DNA of 64,000 nt, taken from contig NC_021237.1 in the NCBI RefSeq assembly GCF_000397205.1, positions 6,517,001 to 6,581,000 of the forward strand, given 5' to 3'. Below, one piece after another: positions 8,481 through 18,733 of this stretch. The stretch comes from Pseudomonas protegens CHA0. GTDB taxonomy: Bacteria > Pseudomonadota > Gammaproteobacteria > Pseudomonadales > Pseudomonadaceae. Made by a program: the position numbers and the translations under genes. Position 1 is the first letter of the stretch. Each line of letters starts with the position of its first letter. The notes under the pieces were generated by a model. It did no database searches, was not told the origin of the DNA, and saw nothing but the letters and a program-made list of their open reading frames with translations.

Positions 8481-9122
8481 ATGAGCTCCACCATCGCCGG
8501 GATCCGGATACCCGACAGCGCCCTGGCCCGGGCCACCACCGAGTACATCCGCGATGTCGAATCCGACCTGCTTTATCACCACTCGCGCCGGGTGTTCCTG
8601 TTCGGCGCCCTGAGCGGCGAACGCCGGCAGCTGGCTTACGACCCGCAGTTGCTCTACGTCGGCGCCATGTTCCACGACCTGGGGTTGGTGGAGGGCCTGC
8701 GCAGCGCCGACCAGCGCTTCGAAGTCGACGGCGCCAACGCCGCACGCGACTTTCTCCAGCCCTACGGCCTCAGCGCCGACGATATCGAGCAGGTCTGGCT
8801 GTCCATCGCCTTGCACACCACCCCAGGCATCCCCCAGCACCTGCGCCCTACCGTGGCCCTGGTCACCGCCGGGGTCGAGATGGATGTGCTGGGCATCGAC
8901 TACGCCGCGTTCCCCGCGGCCCAGCGTGAAGCCGTGGTCCACGCCCACCCGCGCGGTGAAGGCTTCAAGGAATGCATCATCTGCGCCTTCGCCGACGGCC
9001 TGCGCCATCGCCCGCAAACCACCTTCGGCAACGTCAAGACCGACGTCCTGGCCGACCAGCAGCCAGGGTTCAAGGCGTTGAATTTCGTCGAGGTGATTCG
9101 CCGTTCACCCTGGCAATCCTGA
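8481..9122 (+). CDS. HD-domain phosphohydrolase-like protein
   Basis: A 213-aa protein with a single HD domain: His33/His34 in LLYHHSRRV, the H65-D66 pair in GAMFHDLGLVEG, then IALHTTPGIPQH and the later VTAGVEMDVLGID. The arrangement resembles HD proteins annotated near cyanamide hydratase and metal-dependent phosphohydrolases; the substrate is not predictable. GAGGA lies 8 nt before the start. It shares a 205-bp divergent spacer with the GlxA-type regulator, which may control it. Confidence 0.75.
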   Translation: MSSTIAGIRIPDSALARATTEYIRDVESDLLYHHSRRVFLFGALSGERRQLAYDPQLLYVGAMFHDLGLVEGLRSADQRFEVDGANAARDFLQPYGLSADDIEQVWLSIALHTTPGIPQHLRPTVALVTAGVEMDVLGIDYAAFPAAQREAVVHAHPRGEGFKECIICAFADGLRHRPQTTFGNVKTDVLADQQPGFKALNFVEVIRRSPWQS

Positions 9123-9135
9123 CCCACCACCTCCG

Positions 9136-9209
9136 TTGCAGGAGCTGGCTGGCCAGCGAAGAGACCCGCAAGCCCAATCCCCTTCTGAAGGACGCTTGCC
9201 CCGGCAAGG
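9136..9209. repeat. Degenerate REP pair
   Basis: About 9136-9163 reads TTGCAGGAGCTGGCTGGCCAGCGAAGAG and about 9186-9209 carries GACGCTTGCCCCGGCAAGG. They resemble facing REP units that have diverged from the copies at 7228-7311. They lie between the HD-domain gene and the spuH terminator. Confidence 0.4.
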
Positions 9210-9215
9210 GCCAAT

Positions 9216-9253
9216 AAAAAACCTCGCTCCCGGAAACCGGGGCGAGGTTTTTT
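9216..9253. terminator. Bidirectional Rho-independent terminator closing the spu operon
   Basis: A near-perfect inverted repeat, ACCTCGC...CCGG-aaa-CCGG...GCGAGGT, is flanked by A6 on the left and T6 on the right. It would therefore stop transcription from both sides: the minus-strand spu operon after spuH, and the HD-domain gene on the plus strand. Confidence 0.9.
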
Positions 9254-9270
9254 GATGACACAACTGCAAG

Positions 9271-10161
9271 TCAGGCGGTTTCCGGCGCCTGGGCCCGACG
9301 CACGTCCGGCTGTTTCCAGGAGTCGGCAGCGCTTTCCTCGATGGCCTGCTGGATCGCCCGCTTGCGGGCTTCTTCGGCGCGCCGGCTGAAGAACCAGACC
9401 AGGAAGGTCACCAGGGACACCGCCAGCAGGATCAGGCTGGCCACGGCGTTGATCTCCGGCTTCACCCCCAGGCGCACCGCCGAGAACACTTCCATCGGCA
9501 AGGTGGTGGAACCCGGGCCGGAGACGAAGCTGGCCAGTACCAGGTCATCCAGGGACAGGGCGAAGGACATCATGCCGCCGGCCGCCAGCGAAGGCGCGAT
9601 CATCGGGATGGTGATCAGGAAGAACACCTTCCACGGCCGCGCGCCCAGGTCCATGGCCGCCTCTTCGATGGACAGGTCCAGCTCACGCAGGCGGGCCGAC
9701 ACCACCACTGCCACATAGGCGGCGCAGAACGTGGTGTGGGCGATCCAGATGGTGACGATGCCGCGCTCCTGAGGCCAGCCGACCGCCTGGGCCATGGCCA
9801 CGAACAGCAGCAGCAAGGAAAGACCGGTGATCACTTCCGGCATCACCAGCGGCGCGGTGACCAGGCCACCGAACAGGGTACGGCCCTTGAAGCGGGTGAT
9901 CCGGGTCAGCACGAACGCCGCCAGGGTGCCCAGTGCCACCGCCGCTACAGCGGTGTAGCAGGCGATTTCCAGGGAGCGCATCACCGAGCCCATCAGTTGC
10001 TGGTTATCCAGCAGGCCGATGTACCACTTGATTGACCAGCCGCCCCACACCGTCACCAGCTTGGAGGCGTTGAACGAGTAGATCACCAGGATCAGCATCG
10101 GCAGGTAGATGAACAACAGGCCGAGCACCAGCATCAGGCTGGAGAAACTGAAGCGCTTCAT
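9271..10161 (-). CDS. spuH: Polyamine ABC transporter permease SpuH (PotI/PotC type)
   Basis: A 296-aa inner-membrane permease with about six transmembrane helices. The EAA loop (ELDLSIEEAAMDLGARPWKVFFLITIPM) contacts the ATPase SpuF. It forms the channel with SpuG for putrescine/spermidine import. The start overlaps the spuG stop in an ATGA, indicating translational coupling. It is the last gene of the spu operon, followed by the terminator at 9216-9253. It ends in a charged cytosolic tail (RRAEEARKRAIQQAIEES). Confidence 0.93.
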   Translation of the reverse strand: MKRFSFSSLMLVLGLLFIYLPMLILVIYSFNASKLVTVWGGWSIKWYIGLLDNQQLMGSVMRSLEIACYTAVAAVALGTLAAFVLTRITRFKGRTLFGGLVTAPLVMPEVITGLSLLLLFVAMAQAVGWPQERGIVTIWIAHTTFCAAYVAVVVSARLRELDLSIEEAAMDLGARPWKVFFLITIPMIAPSLAAGGMMSFALSLDDLVLASFVSGPGSTTLPMEVFSAVRLGVKPEINAVASLILLAVSLVTFLVWFFSRRAEEARKRAIQQAIEESAADSWKQPDVRRAQAPETA

Positions 10162-11078
10162 TCCTTGCCCTCCATTTCCTTGGCCTGACTGCGGTTGAAC
10201 AGGATGATCGGCACAATCAGGATCGCCAGCATCACCACCGCCAGGGCGGAAGCCACCGGCCAGTCACGGTTGTTGAAGAACTCTTGCCACAGCACCTTGC
10301 CGATCATCAGGGTTTCCGGACCGCCCAGCAGTTCCGGAATCACGAACTCACCCACCACCGGGATGAACACCAGCATGCAGCCGGCGATGATGCCGTTCTT
10401 GGACAGCGGCACGGTGATTTTCCAGAAGCTGTTGAAGGTACTCGAACCCAGGTCGGCCGCGGCCTCCAGCAGGCTGGTGTCGTGTTTCACCAGGTTCGCG
10501 TACAGCGGCAGGATCATGAACGGCAGGTAGGAATAGACCACCCCGATATACACCGCGATGTTGGTGTTGAGGATCTGCAGCGGCTCGTTGATCCAGCCCA
10601 TGGACATCAGGAAGCCATTGAGCAGGCCGTTATTGCTGAGGATGCCCATCCAGGCATAGACGCGGATCAGGATCGCGGTCCAGGTCGGCATCATGATCAG
10701 CAGCACCAGCACCGTCTGCAATTCCTTGCGGGCACTGGCGATGGCGTAGGCCATCGGGTAGCCGATCAGCAGGCAGAGGATGGTGCTGAAGAACGCCATC
10801 TTCAGCGAGCCGAGGTAGGCGGCGATATAGAGTTCGTCGTCGCCGAGCATCGCGTAGTTGCCCAGGTTCAGCAGCAACTGCAGCTTCTGGTCGACGTAGC
10901 TGTAGATCTCGGTGTACGGCGGAATGGCCACGTCCGCTTCGGCGAAGCTGATCTTCAGGACGATGAAGAACGGCAGCATGAAGAACAGGAACAGCCAGAT
11001 GAACGGAACCCCGATGACCAGCTGACGGCCACCGGGAATTATTCGATTGAGTCGGCGCTTGAGCTTTCGCATGTTCAT
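10158..11078 (-). CDS. spuG: Polyamine ABC transporter permease SpuG (PotH/PotB type)
   Basis: A 306-aa inner-membrane permease that pairs with SpuH. It has a hydrophobic first helix (GVPFIWLFLFFMLPFFIVLKISFAE, written here in part) and an EAA loop LLEAAADLGSSTFNSFWKITVPL. The ATG at 11078 is chosen because it overlaps the spuF stop in an ATGA. A GTG-type extension to 11111 would run into spuF. Length and order match PotH-type subunits. Confidence 0.92.
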   Translation of the reverse strand: MNMRKLKRRLNRIIPGGRQLVIGVPFIWLFLFFMLPFFIVLKISFAEADVAIPPYTEIYSYVDQKLQLLLNLGNYAMLGDDELYIAAYLGSLKMAFFSTILCLLIGYPMAYAIASARKELQTVLVLLIMMPTWTAILIRVYAWMGILSNNGLLNGFLMSMGWINEPLQILNTNIAVYIGVVYSYLPFMILPLYANLVKHDTSLLEAAADLGSSTFNSFWKITVPLSKNGIIAGCMLVFIPVVGEFVIPELLGGPETLMIGKVLWQEFFNNRDWPVASALAVVMLAILIVPIILFNRSQAKEMEGKE

Positions 11079-12217
11079 GAGCGCAGTACCACGCCGCTGT
11101 CGTCTTCCCACCAGACGTAGACCTGGTCACCCCAGGTCGGCCGCGCACCACGGCGCTCGGCGTTGGCGACGAAGGATTGCACCAGTTTGCCGCTCGGCAG
11201 CTCGACGTAGAACACCGAGTGGCCGCCCAGGTAGGCAATGTCGTGGACCTTGCCGCTGGACCAGTTGTACTCGCAGGTCGGCATCTCGGCAGTCACCAGG
11301 AGCTTTTCCGGGCGGATCGCGTAGGTCACCGATTTGTCCTGCACCGAAGTGCTGATGCCGTGGCCGACATAGATGCTGCGGTCCAGGTCCTTGCAGGTGA
11401 TCAGGGCGTGGCCCTCGGCATCGTCCACCACTTCACCCTCGAAGATGTTGACGTTGCCGATGAATTCGCAGACCAGGCGGCTGACCGGGGTCTCGTAGAT
11501 GTCGATCGGGCTGCCGATCTGGGCGATCCAGCCCAGGTGCATGATGGCGATGCGTTCGGCCATGGTCATGGCCTCTTCCTGGTCGTGGGTCACCATTACG
11601 CAGGTCACGCCCACGCGCTCGATGATCTCCACCAGCTCCAACTGCATCTGCGAGCGCAGCTTCTTGTCCAGGGCGCCCATGGGCTCGTCCAGCAAGAGCA
11701 GCTTGGGACGCTTGGCCAGGGAACGGGCCAGGGCCACGCGCTGGCGCTGGCCGCCGGAGAGCTGGTGCGGCTTGCGCTTGGCGTACTGGCTCATCTGCAC
11801 CAGCTTGAGCATCTCCGCCACCCGGGCGTCGATTTCCGCGCTGGGGATCTTGTCCTGCTTGAGACCGAAGGCGATGTTCTGCGCCACGGTCATGTGGGGG
11901 AACAAGGCGTAGGACTGGAACATCATGTTGATCGGCCGCTCGTAAGGCGGCATGTCAGTGATGTCTACACCATCGAGGAAGATTCGCCCCTCCGTTGGCC
12001 GTTCGAAGCCGGCCAGCATCCGCAGCAAGGTGGACTTGCCTGAACCCGAACCGCCGAGCAGGGCGAAGATCTCGCCCTTCTTGATTTCCAGGGACACATC
12101 GTCCACGGCAACCGTCTCGTCGAACTTCTTCGTGACCCGGTCGATTTTGACCAGCACCTGCTTAGGTGTCTGGTCGCCCTCGAGGGCTTTCTTATAGGCG
12201 CCGGAGGCAACTGCCAT
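11075..12217 (-). CDS. spuF: Polyamine ABC transporter ATPase SpuF (PotG/PotA type)
   Basis: A 380-aa cytosolic ATPase that powers SpuG/SpuH. It shows Walker A GGSGSGKST, the Q-loop at MMFQSYALFPHMTV, the signature LSGGQRQRVALARSL and Walker B LLLLDEPMGALD. A C-terminal TOBE-type regulatory domain follows (about residues 300-370). The ATG at 12217 has GGGAG 7 nt upstream and is preferred over a TTG at 12235. Confidence 0.93.
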   Translation of the reverse strand: MAVASGAYKKALEGDQTPKQVLVKIDRVTKKFDETVAVDDVSLEIKKGEIFALLGGSGSGKSTLLRMLAGFERPTEGRIFLDGVDITDMPPYERPINMMFQSYALFPHMTVAQNIAFGLKQDKIPSAEIDARVAEMLKLVQMSQYAKRKPHQLSGGQRQRVALARSLAKRPKLLLLDEPMGALDKKLRSQMQLELVEIIERVGVTCVMVTHDQEEAMTMAERIAIMHLGWIAQIGSPIDIYETPVSRLVCEFIGNVNIFEGEVVDDAEGHALITCKDLDRSIYVGHGISTSVQDKSVTYAIRPEKLLVTAEMPTCEYNWSSGKVHDIAYLGGHSVFYVELPSGKLVQSFVANAERRGARPTWGDQVYVWWEDDSGVVLRS

Positions 12218-12243
12218 TTGCGAAACTCCCAACAAAATTTGCA

Positions 12244-12260
12244 GCCCGCCCCATGCGGGC
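12244..12260. other. Short hairpin between spuE and spuF
   Basis: GCCCGC and GCGGGC (6-bp arms, 5-nt loop) lie in the 71-bp spacer between the spuE stop and the spuF start. No U-tract follows on the minus strand, so it is more likely an mRNA-stabilising or processing hairpin than a terminator. Confidence 0.4.
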
Positions 12261-12288
12261 GGACCTTGGATAGTTTGAGCCTGTGGAA

Positions 12289-13395
<1,107 letters not shown>

Positions 13396-13520
13396 TTAAA
13401 TAGTTGGGCCCAAGTTGCCCCGCGCTACCTGACAGCCTCCAAGCTGCCCAGCAACAAAACCGGCGCGCAACTTACCCTCGATAAACCAATCCAGCAAAAC
13501 TTTCTGTCATTTAATTGTTT

Positions 13521-13555
13521 CCTGTTGCCGCCCTCGCCACGACGACGGCAACAGG
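13521..13555. other. Perfect 10-bp-stem hairpin between spuD and spuE
   Basis: Arms CCTGTTGCCG (13521-13530) and CGGCAACAGG (13546-13555) enclose a 15-nt loop, 18 bp after the spuD stop. No U-run follows on the minus strand. Hairpins just after binding-protein genes often protect the upstream mRNA, which would raise SpuD relative to the membrane subunits; that role is inferred. Confidence 0.55.
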
Positions 13556-13572
13556 GAGTGCTGCAAATCGGC

Positions 13573-14685
13573 TTATTTGCCGGATTTGATCTTGGTCCAG
13601 CTGCGGGTCAGGATGCGCTGGGTCGCGGCCGGCAGGTCGGCGATCGCGTACAGCTTGGCCTGCACCTCAGCTGGCGGGTAGACGCCCGGGTCGCTGGTGA
13701 TGTCTTTATCGACCAATGGGGTTGCAGCCGCGTTACCGTTGGGGAAACGCACGGCGTTGGTGATTTCGGCCATGACTTCAGGCTTTTGCAGGAAGGTCAT
13801 GAACTTGTAGGCGCCTTCGACGTTTTCCGCGTCTTTGGGGATGGCCACCATGTCATAGAAGCTGCCAGCACCTTCTTTGGGGATGTTGTAGCTGACCTTG
13901 ACCTTGTCACCGGCTTCGGCGGCACGGGCCTTGGCCTGGTAGATGTCGCCCGAGTAACCCACGGCGACGCAGATGTTGCCGTTGGCCAGGTCGGAGATGT
14001 ACTTGGAGGAGTGGAAGTAGGCGATCGAAGGACGGATCTTGAGGAACAGCGCTTCGGCTTCAGCCAGTTGCTTCTTGTCCTGGCTGTCGGTCGGGTAGCC
14101 CAGGTAGTGCAGCGCCACCGGAATCATCTCGGTTGGCGAATCGAGGAAGCTGACGCCGCAGGCCTTCAGCTTCTCAGCGTTCTCAGGCTTGAACAGCAGG
14201 TCCCAGGAGTTGGTCGGTGCATCGGCACCCAGCGCGGCCTTGACCTTCTCGGCGTTGAAGCCGATACCGATCGAGCCCCACATGTAAGGGAAGGCATGCT
14301 TGTTGCCCGGGTCGCTCACCGAAACCGCCTTGAGCAGCGATTCGTTGAGGTTCTTCCAGTTCGGCAACTTGGAGCGGTCCAGTTCCTGGTAGACACCGGC
14401 CTTGATCTGCTTGGCCAGGAAGTTGTTGGAAGGCACCACAACGTCATAACCGGACTTGCCGGCGAGCAACTTGGCTTCCAGGGTTTCATTGCTGTCGAAC
14501 ACGTCGTAGACAACCTTGATGCCCGACTCGGCTTCAAACTTCTTGATAGTGTCCGGCGCGATGTAATCGGACCAGTTGTAAACGTGCAGCACTTTATCGT
14601 CCGCTTGTGCCGCCGCCGCCATCACGCCCATCAGGGACATGGCGAGGAGGGTCTTGCCAGCTAACTTCATACCTAATGCCTTCAT
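13573..14685 (-). CDS. spuD: Polyamine periplasmic binding protein, SpuD position (putrescine-preferring paralogue by synteny)
   Basis: A 370-aa PotF-family protein. The signal peptide ends [10 protein letters not shown] before [15 protein letters not shown]. It carries the same ligand-site motifs as the downstream paralogue ([30 protein letters not shown]). The ATG at 14685 has GGAG 8 nt upstream. A second ATG at 14670 is possible, and the open frame reaching 14844 lacks a sensible start. By order it matches P. aeruginosa SpuD, which prefers putrescine. Confidence 0.88.
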   Translation of the reverse strand: MKALGMKLAGKTLLAMSLMGVMAAAAQADDKVLHVYNWSDYIAPDTIKKFEAESGIKVVYDVFDSNETLEAKLLAGKSGYDVVVPSNNFLAKQIKAGVYQELDRSKLPNWKNLNESLLKAVSVSDPGNKHAFPYMWGSIGIGFNAEKVKAALGADAPTNSWDLLFKPENAEKLKACGVSFLDSPTEMIPVALHYLGYPTDSQDKKQLAEAEALFLKIRPSIAYFHSSKYISDLANGNICVAVGYSGDIYQAKARAAEAGDKVKVSYNIPKEGAGSFYDMVAIPKDAENVEGAYKFMTFLQKPEVMAEITNAVRFPNGNAAATPLVDKDITSDPGVYPPAEVQAKLYAIADLPAATQRILTRSWTKIKSGK

Positions 14686-14854
14686 GCGTAATGCTCCAAT
14701 TATTCTTTTTAACCACTCGCTCAGCGGCCAATATCCGGGCAACCAAAACGGCGGGTAGTCTGGCAAGATCCAAGGCCGGCTTTCAAGAAAAGACCAGGCT
14801 TTTACATCTGCTTTGAACGCAGTGCCCGCAAGCACCGCGCTCAAAGCCTAGCAC

Positions 14855-16219
14855 TCAGCCCTCGAGCACACTCAAGGTCAGGTCCAGACACTTGCGCGCC
14901 TTGGCCACCAGCTCGTCGATCTCCGCCTCGCTGATCACCAGGGGCGGCGCAATGATCATGGTGTCACCCACCGCGCGCATGATCAGGCCGTTGTCGAAGC
15001 AGAACTGCCGGCAGATCATGCCCACGCCTCGGCCTTCGTAACGCGCCCGGGTGGCCTTGTCCTTGACCAGTTCGATGGCCCCCAGCAGCCCTACCCCGCG
15101 AACCTCGCCCACCAGCGGGTGGTCGCTCAACTCGCGCAGACGTTTCTGCAAATACGGTGCCGCTTTTTCATGGGCGCGCTGGATAATTTTCTCTTCGCGC
15201 ATGATGCGGATGTTTTCCAGGGCCACGGCAGCGGCCACCGGGTGCCCGGAATAGGTGAAACCGTGGTTGAAGTCGCCGCCCTCGTTGAGCACCGCCACCA
15301 CTTCGTCGCGCACGATCAGCCCACCCATGGGGATGTAGCCGGAGGTCAGGCCCTTGGCGATGGTCATCATGTCCGGCTTGAGGTCGTAGAAATCGCTACC
15401 GAACCACTCACCGGTGCGCCCGAAGCCACAGATCACTTCATCGGCGACGAACAGGATGTCGTACTTGGCAAGGATTTCCTTGATCCGCGGCCAGTAGCTG
15501 TCCGGCGGCACGATCACACCACCGGCGCCCTGGATCGGTTCGGCGATAAAGGCCCCGACATTGTCCACGCCCAGTTCGAGGATCTTCTCTTCGAGCTGGT
15601 TGGCGGCCCAGATACCGAACTCTTCGGGGCTCATGTCGCCGCCTTCGGCGAACCAGTAAGGCTGCGGGATATGGACGATACCCGGGATCGGCAAGTCGCC
15701 CTGCTCGTGCATGTAGGTCATGCCGCCGAGGCTGGCACCGGCCACAGTGGAACCGTGGTAGCCATTGACCCGGCTGATGATGGTTTTCTTGTTCGGCTGG
15801 CCCTTGATCGCCCAGTAGTGGCGGACCATGCGCAGCATGGTGTCGTTGCCTTCGGAGCCGGAACCGGTGAAGAACACGTGGTTCATGCCTTCTGGCGCGA
15901 TATCGGCGATCGCCTTGGACAGCTCCAGCACCGGTGGGTGGGCAGTCTGGAAGAACAGGTTGTAATAGGGCAGTTCGCGCATTTGCTTGCTGGCGGCTTC
16001 CGCCAGTTCGTCACGGCCATAGCCGATGGCTACGCACCACAGGCCGGCCATGCCGTCGAGAATCTGATTGCCTTCACTGTCCCAGAGGTACACACCCTTG
16101 GCATGGGTGATGATCCGCGGGCCCTTTTCCTTCAGTTGCTTGAAGTCACTGAACGGTGCCAGGTGGTGATCACTGCTGAGGGTTTGCCACTCGCGGGTTT
16201 GCGGGTTTTTATGAGTCAT
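14855..16219 (-). CDS. spuC: Putrescine/polyamine:pyruvate aminotransferase
   Basis: A 454-aa class III PLP aminotransferase. It shows the cofactor region FTGSGSEGNDTMLRMVRHY, YHGSTVAGASLGG, FVADEVICGFGRTG and the Schiff-base lysine in MTIAKGLTSGYIPMGG. SpuC transfers the amino group of putrescine or related diamines to pyruvate, feeding 4-aminobutyraldehyde to GABA formation. The start at 16219 has AAGGAG upstream. The frame stays open upstream into spuB, but that part is antisense-like noise. It lies in the spu operon, 56 bp after spuB. Confidence 0.92.
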   Translation of the reverse strand: MTHKNPQTREWQTLSSDHHLAPFSDFKQLKEKGPRIITHAKGVYLWDSEGNQILDGMAGLWCVAIGYGRDELAEAASKQMRELPYYNLFFQTAHPPVLELSKAIADIAPEGMNHVFFTGSGSEGNDTMLRMVRHYWAIKGQPNKKTIISRVNGYHGSTVAGASLGGMTYMHEQGDLPIPGIVHIPQPYWFAEGGDMSPEEFGIWAANQLEEKILELGVDNVGAFIAEPIQGAGGVIVPPDSYWPRIKEILAKYDILFVADEVICGFGRTGEWFGSDFYDLKPDMMTIAKGLTSGYIPMGGLIVRDEVVAVLNEGGDFNHGFTYSGHPVAAAVALENIRIMREEKIIQRAHEKAAPYLQKRLRELSDHPLVGEVRGVGLLGAIELVKDKATRARYEGRGVGMICRQFCFDNGLIMRAVGDTMIIAPPLVISEAEIDELVAKARKCLDLTLSVLEG

Positions 16220-16275
16220 CAATCTCTCCTTAGTGTCAGTGAAGGCGCCACTGGCGGGCAGTGGCGCCCGGCGGA

Positions 16276-17634
16276 TCAGACGGCGAACAACAGGAACTCC
16301 CGCTCCCACGAACTGATCACGCGCTTGAAGTTTTCGTGCTCGGCCCGCTTCACCGCGACATAGCCGGTGATGAACTTCTGGCCCAGGTACTTCTCGATGG
16401 TCTTGCTGTTTTCCATACGCTCCAGCGCGTCTTCGATGGTCAGTGGCAGGCGCAGGTTGCGGCGCTCGTAGCCACGGCCCACCACGGGCGCGCTCGGGTT
16501 GTGGCCTTCGACCATGCCGATGTAGCCACACAGCAGGCTGGCGGCGATGGCCAGGTACGGGTTGGCGTCGGCGCCCGGCAGGCGGTTTTCCACGCGACGG
16601 TTCTGTGGCCCGGCATCCGGCACCCGCAGGCCCACGGTGCGGTTCTCTTCGCCCCACTCGACGTTCACCGGCGCCGAGGTATCGGGCAGGAAACGACGGA
16701 ACGAGTTGACGTTGGGGGCGAACAGCGGCAGCAGCTCGGGAATGAACTTCTGCAAACCACCGATGTGGTTGAGGAACAGCTGGCTCATGGTCCCGTCTTC
16801 ATTGGAGAAGACGTTCTTGCCGGTGTTGATGTCGATGATGCTCTGGTGCAGGTGCATGGCGCTGCCGGGCTCGCCGGTCATGGGCTTGGCCATGAAGGTG
16901 GCGGCCACGTCGTGCTTGAGCGCGGCTTCGCGCATGGTGCGCTTGAACACCAGGATCTGGTCGGCCAGGGACAGGGCATCGCCGTGACGGAAGTTGATCT
17001 CCATCTGCGCCGTGCCGTCCTCGTGGATCAGCGTATCCAGGTCCAGCTCCTGCAGTTCGCACCAGTCGTAGACGTCTTCGAACAGCGGGTCGAATTCGTT
17101 CGCAGCCTCAATGGAGAACGACTGGCGCCCGGTTTCCGGGCGGCCGGAGCGGCCGATCGGCGGCTGCAGCGGGTAGTCCGGGTCGTCGCTGCGCTTGGTC
17201 AGGTAGAACTCCATCTCCGGCGCCACGATGGGCTGCCAGCCGTGGTCGGCGTAGAGTTTCAGGACCTTCTTCAGGACGTTGCGCGGCGACAGCTCGATGG
17301 GGTTGCCCTGCTTGTCGTAGGTGTCATGGATCACCTGGGCAGTAGGCTCGATGGCCCAGGGCACAAGGTACACCGCGTTCTGGTCCGGGCGGCAGACCAT
17401 GTCGATGTCGGCCGGGTCCAGCAGTTCGTAATAGATGTCGTCTTCGACATAGTCGCCGGTCACGGTCTGCAGCAGCACGCTCTCGGGCAGGCGCATGCCT
17501 TTTTCGGCAATGAACTTGTTGGTCGGCGAGATCTTGCCCCGGGTGATCCCGGTCAAATCGCCGATCATGCATTCGACTTCTGTGATCTTGTGGTCTTTCA
17601 ACCAATCGGTGAGCTGGTCGAGGTTGTTACTCAT
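16276..17634 (-). CDS. spuB: Gamma-glutamylpolyamine synthetase SpuB (glutamine synthetase family)
   Basis: A 452-aa member of the glutamine synthetase family, shorter in regulation features than GlnA. It shows the ATP/glutamate site motifs APEMEFYL, the H-containing MHLHQSI and NRVENRLPGADANPYLAIAASL. Family members in polyamine operons ligate glutamate to putrescine or spermidine. It pairs with the paralogue SpuI on the opposite strand. Expression with spuA and spuC is likely from one promoter upstream of spuA. Confidence 0.9.
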   Translation of the reverse strand: MSNNLDQLTDWLKDHKITEVECMIGDLTGITRGKISPTNKFIAEKGMRLPESVLLQTVTGDYVEDDIYYELLDPADIDMVCRPDQNAVYLVPWAIEPTAQVIHDTYDKQGNPIELSPRNVLKKVLKLYADHGWQPIVAPEMEFYLTKRSDDPDYPLQPPIGRSGRPETGRQSFSIEAANEFDPLFEDVYDWCELQELDLDTLIHEDGTAQMEINFRHGDALSLADQILVFKRTMREAALKHDVAATFMAKPMTGEPGSAMHLHQSIIDINTGKNVFSNEDGTMSQLFLNHIGGLQKFIPELLPLFAPNVNSFRRFLPDTSAPVNVEWGEENRTVGLRVPDAGPQNRRVENRLPGADANPYLAIAASLLCGYIGMVEGHNPSAPVVGRGYERRNLRLPLTIEDALERMENSKTIEKYLGQKFITGYVAVKRAEHENFKRVISSWEREFLLFAV

Positions 17635-17672
17635 AAATGCCTCTAGGCTGAGTTTCCTGACTCTCTATTAAG

Positions 17673-18455
17673 TCAGGCCTTGTGTGACGCTTCGGCGTCG
17701 CGTTGTCTTGCCCGCTTGCGGCAGGCATCACCAAAAGCCTGGAAGATGGCCAGGTAGTGAGGGTTGCAGCTTACCTGCCATTCGGGGTGCCATTGCACCC
17801 CTAGTGCAAAAGCCTTGCTGGCTTCTACCGAGACCGCCTCTACCAACCCGTCGGGAGCCAGCGCCTCGACCCGCAGCCCCGGGGCCAGACGCTCGACGCC
17901 CTGGGCATGGATCGAGTTGACTTGAATCCGCTCCGGCAGGCCCAGCTCCGCCAGAACACCACCTGCCTTGATATGCAGGTCATGGGCGGGCGCGTACCAG
18001 GCGTCCAGGGGTTGGCCGGGCTGTTCGGCGTGCCGGTGGTCCATGAAAGGCTGCACCTGCTGCACGTTCTGATGCAGGCTGCCGCCCAGGGCCACGTTCA
18101 TTTCCTGGAAGCCGCGGCAGATGCCCAGCACCGGAACGCCACTCGCGACAGCGGCGTTCAGCAGCGGCAGGGTGGCAGCATCCCGTGCAGAATCATGAGC
18201 AGTGCCCGGCGCGCTGGCAGGACCCTGGTAATGGAAAGGTTCGATATTGGAGGGAGAGCCGGTAAAGAGAATGCCGTCCAGACCGTCCAGAATATCGGAC
18301 GGGGAAAGCAGTTGCGCCATGGACGGGATAATCACCGGCACGCCCTGGGCTGCGCTGGCTACTGCGTGGACATACTCGTCGCCACTGATGTGATAAGCAT
18401 GCAAACCGATCTGCCTGGAGCAGGCGGTGATGCCGATTAACGGCAGGCGAGACAT
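17673..18455 (-). CDS. spuA: Gamma-glutamyl-GABA hydrolase-like class I glutamine amidotransferase (PuuD type)
   Basis: A 260-aa class I GATase domain protein. The nucleophile is Cys113 in LGICRGFQEMN and the His/Glu pair is in GVQWHPEWQ. By homology to PuuD it hydrolyses gamma-glutamyl-GABA (or related glutamylated products), releasing GABA and glutamate. It is the first gene of the spuABCDEFGH operon and is divergent from spuI. Confidence 0.9.
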   Translation of the reverse strand: MSRLPLIGITACSRQIGLHAYHISGDEYVHAVASAAQGVPVIIPSMAQLLSPSDILDGLDGILFTGSPSNIEPFHYQGPASAPGTAHDSARDAATLPLLNAAVASGVPVLGICRGFQEMNVALGGSLHQNVQQVQPFMDHRHAEQPGQPLDAWYAPAHDLHIKAGGVLAELGLPERIQVNSIHAQGVERLAPGLRVEALAPDGLVEAVSVEASKAFALGVQWHPEWQVSCNPHYLAIFQAFGDACRKRARQRDAEASHKA

Positions 18456-18733
18456 GAAACACCCCGGTATTATTGCTGTTATGGGTTTGATTCGAGCTTA
18501 GCCTTGTTCATTTTTTTACACAACACCCCCGTAAAAAATACAACACGGCCCGCTCAAGCCTGCGGTACCCAAGGCGGCCGAGCCCCAAAAAACGCCCTGT
18601 TTTGCCCCAAAAGAGCCTTGCCAGCCCTTTATTAGGGCATAAAAGGCCTTACTTGACTTCGGCATGCCGTTCGGGTTGACTGAAACCAGAAAAGATCAAT
18701 GATTGATATTTTTAACAACAAAGGTGTTGCATC
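18456..18733. promoter_or_regulatory. Divergent spuA / spuI promoter region
   Basis: A 278-bp spacer between two oppositely oriented polyamine genes must carry both promoters. It is more AT-rich than the genes (for example TTTTTTACACAACACCCC near 18510 and a TTGATATTTTTAACAAC-like stretch near 18705). I could not place a convincing -35/-10 or -24/-12 pair by eye. A weak repeat, TTTTGCCCCAAAAG near 18600, might be an operator. Confidence 0.4.

Noticed and set aside
16220..16657. N-terminal extension of spuC into spuB
   Set aside because: The extra residues are Arg/Gly/Pro-rich, overlap spuB coding, and the start at 16219 has a strong AAGGAG.
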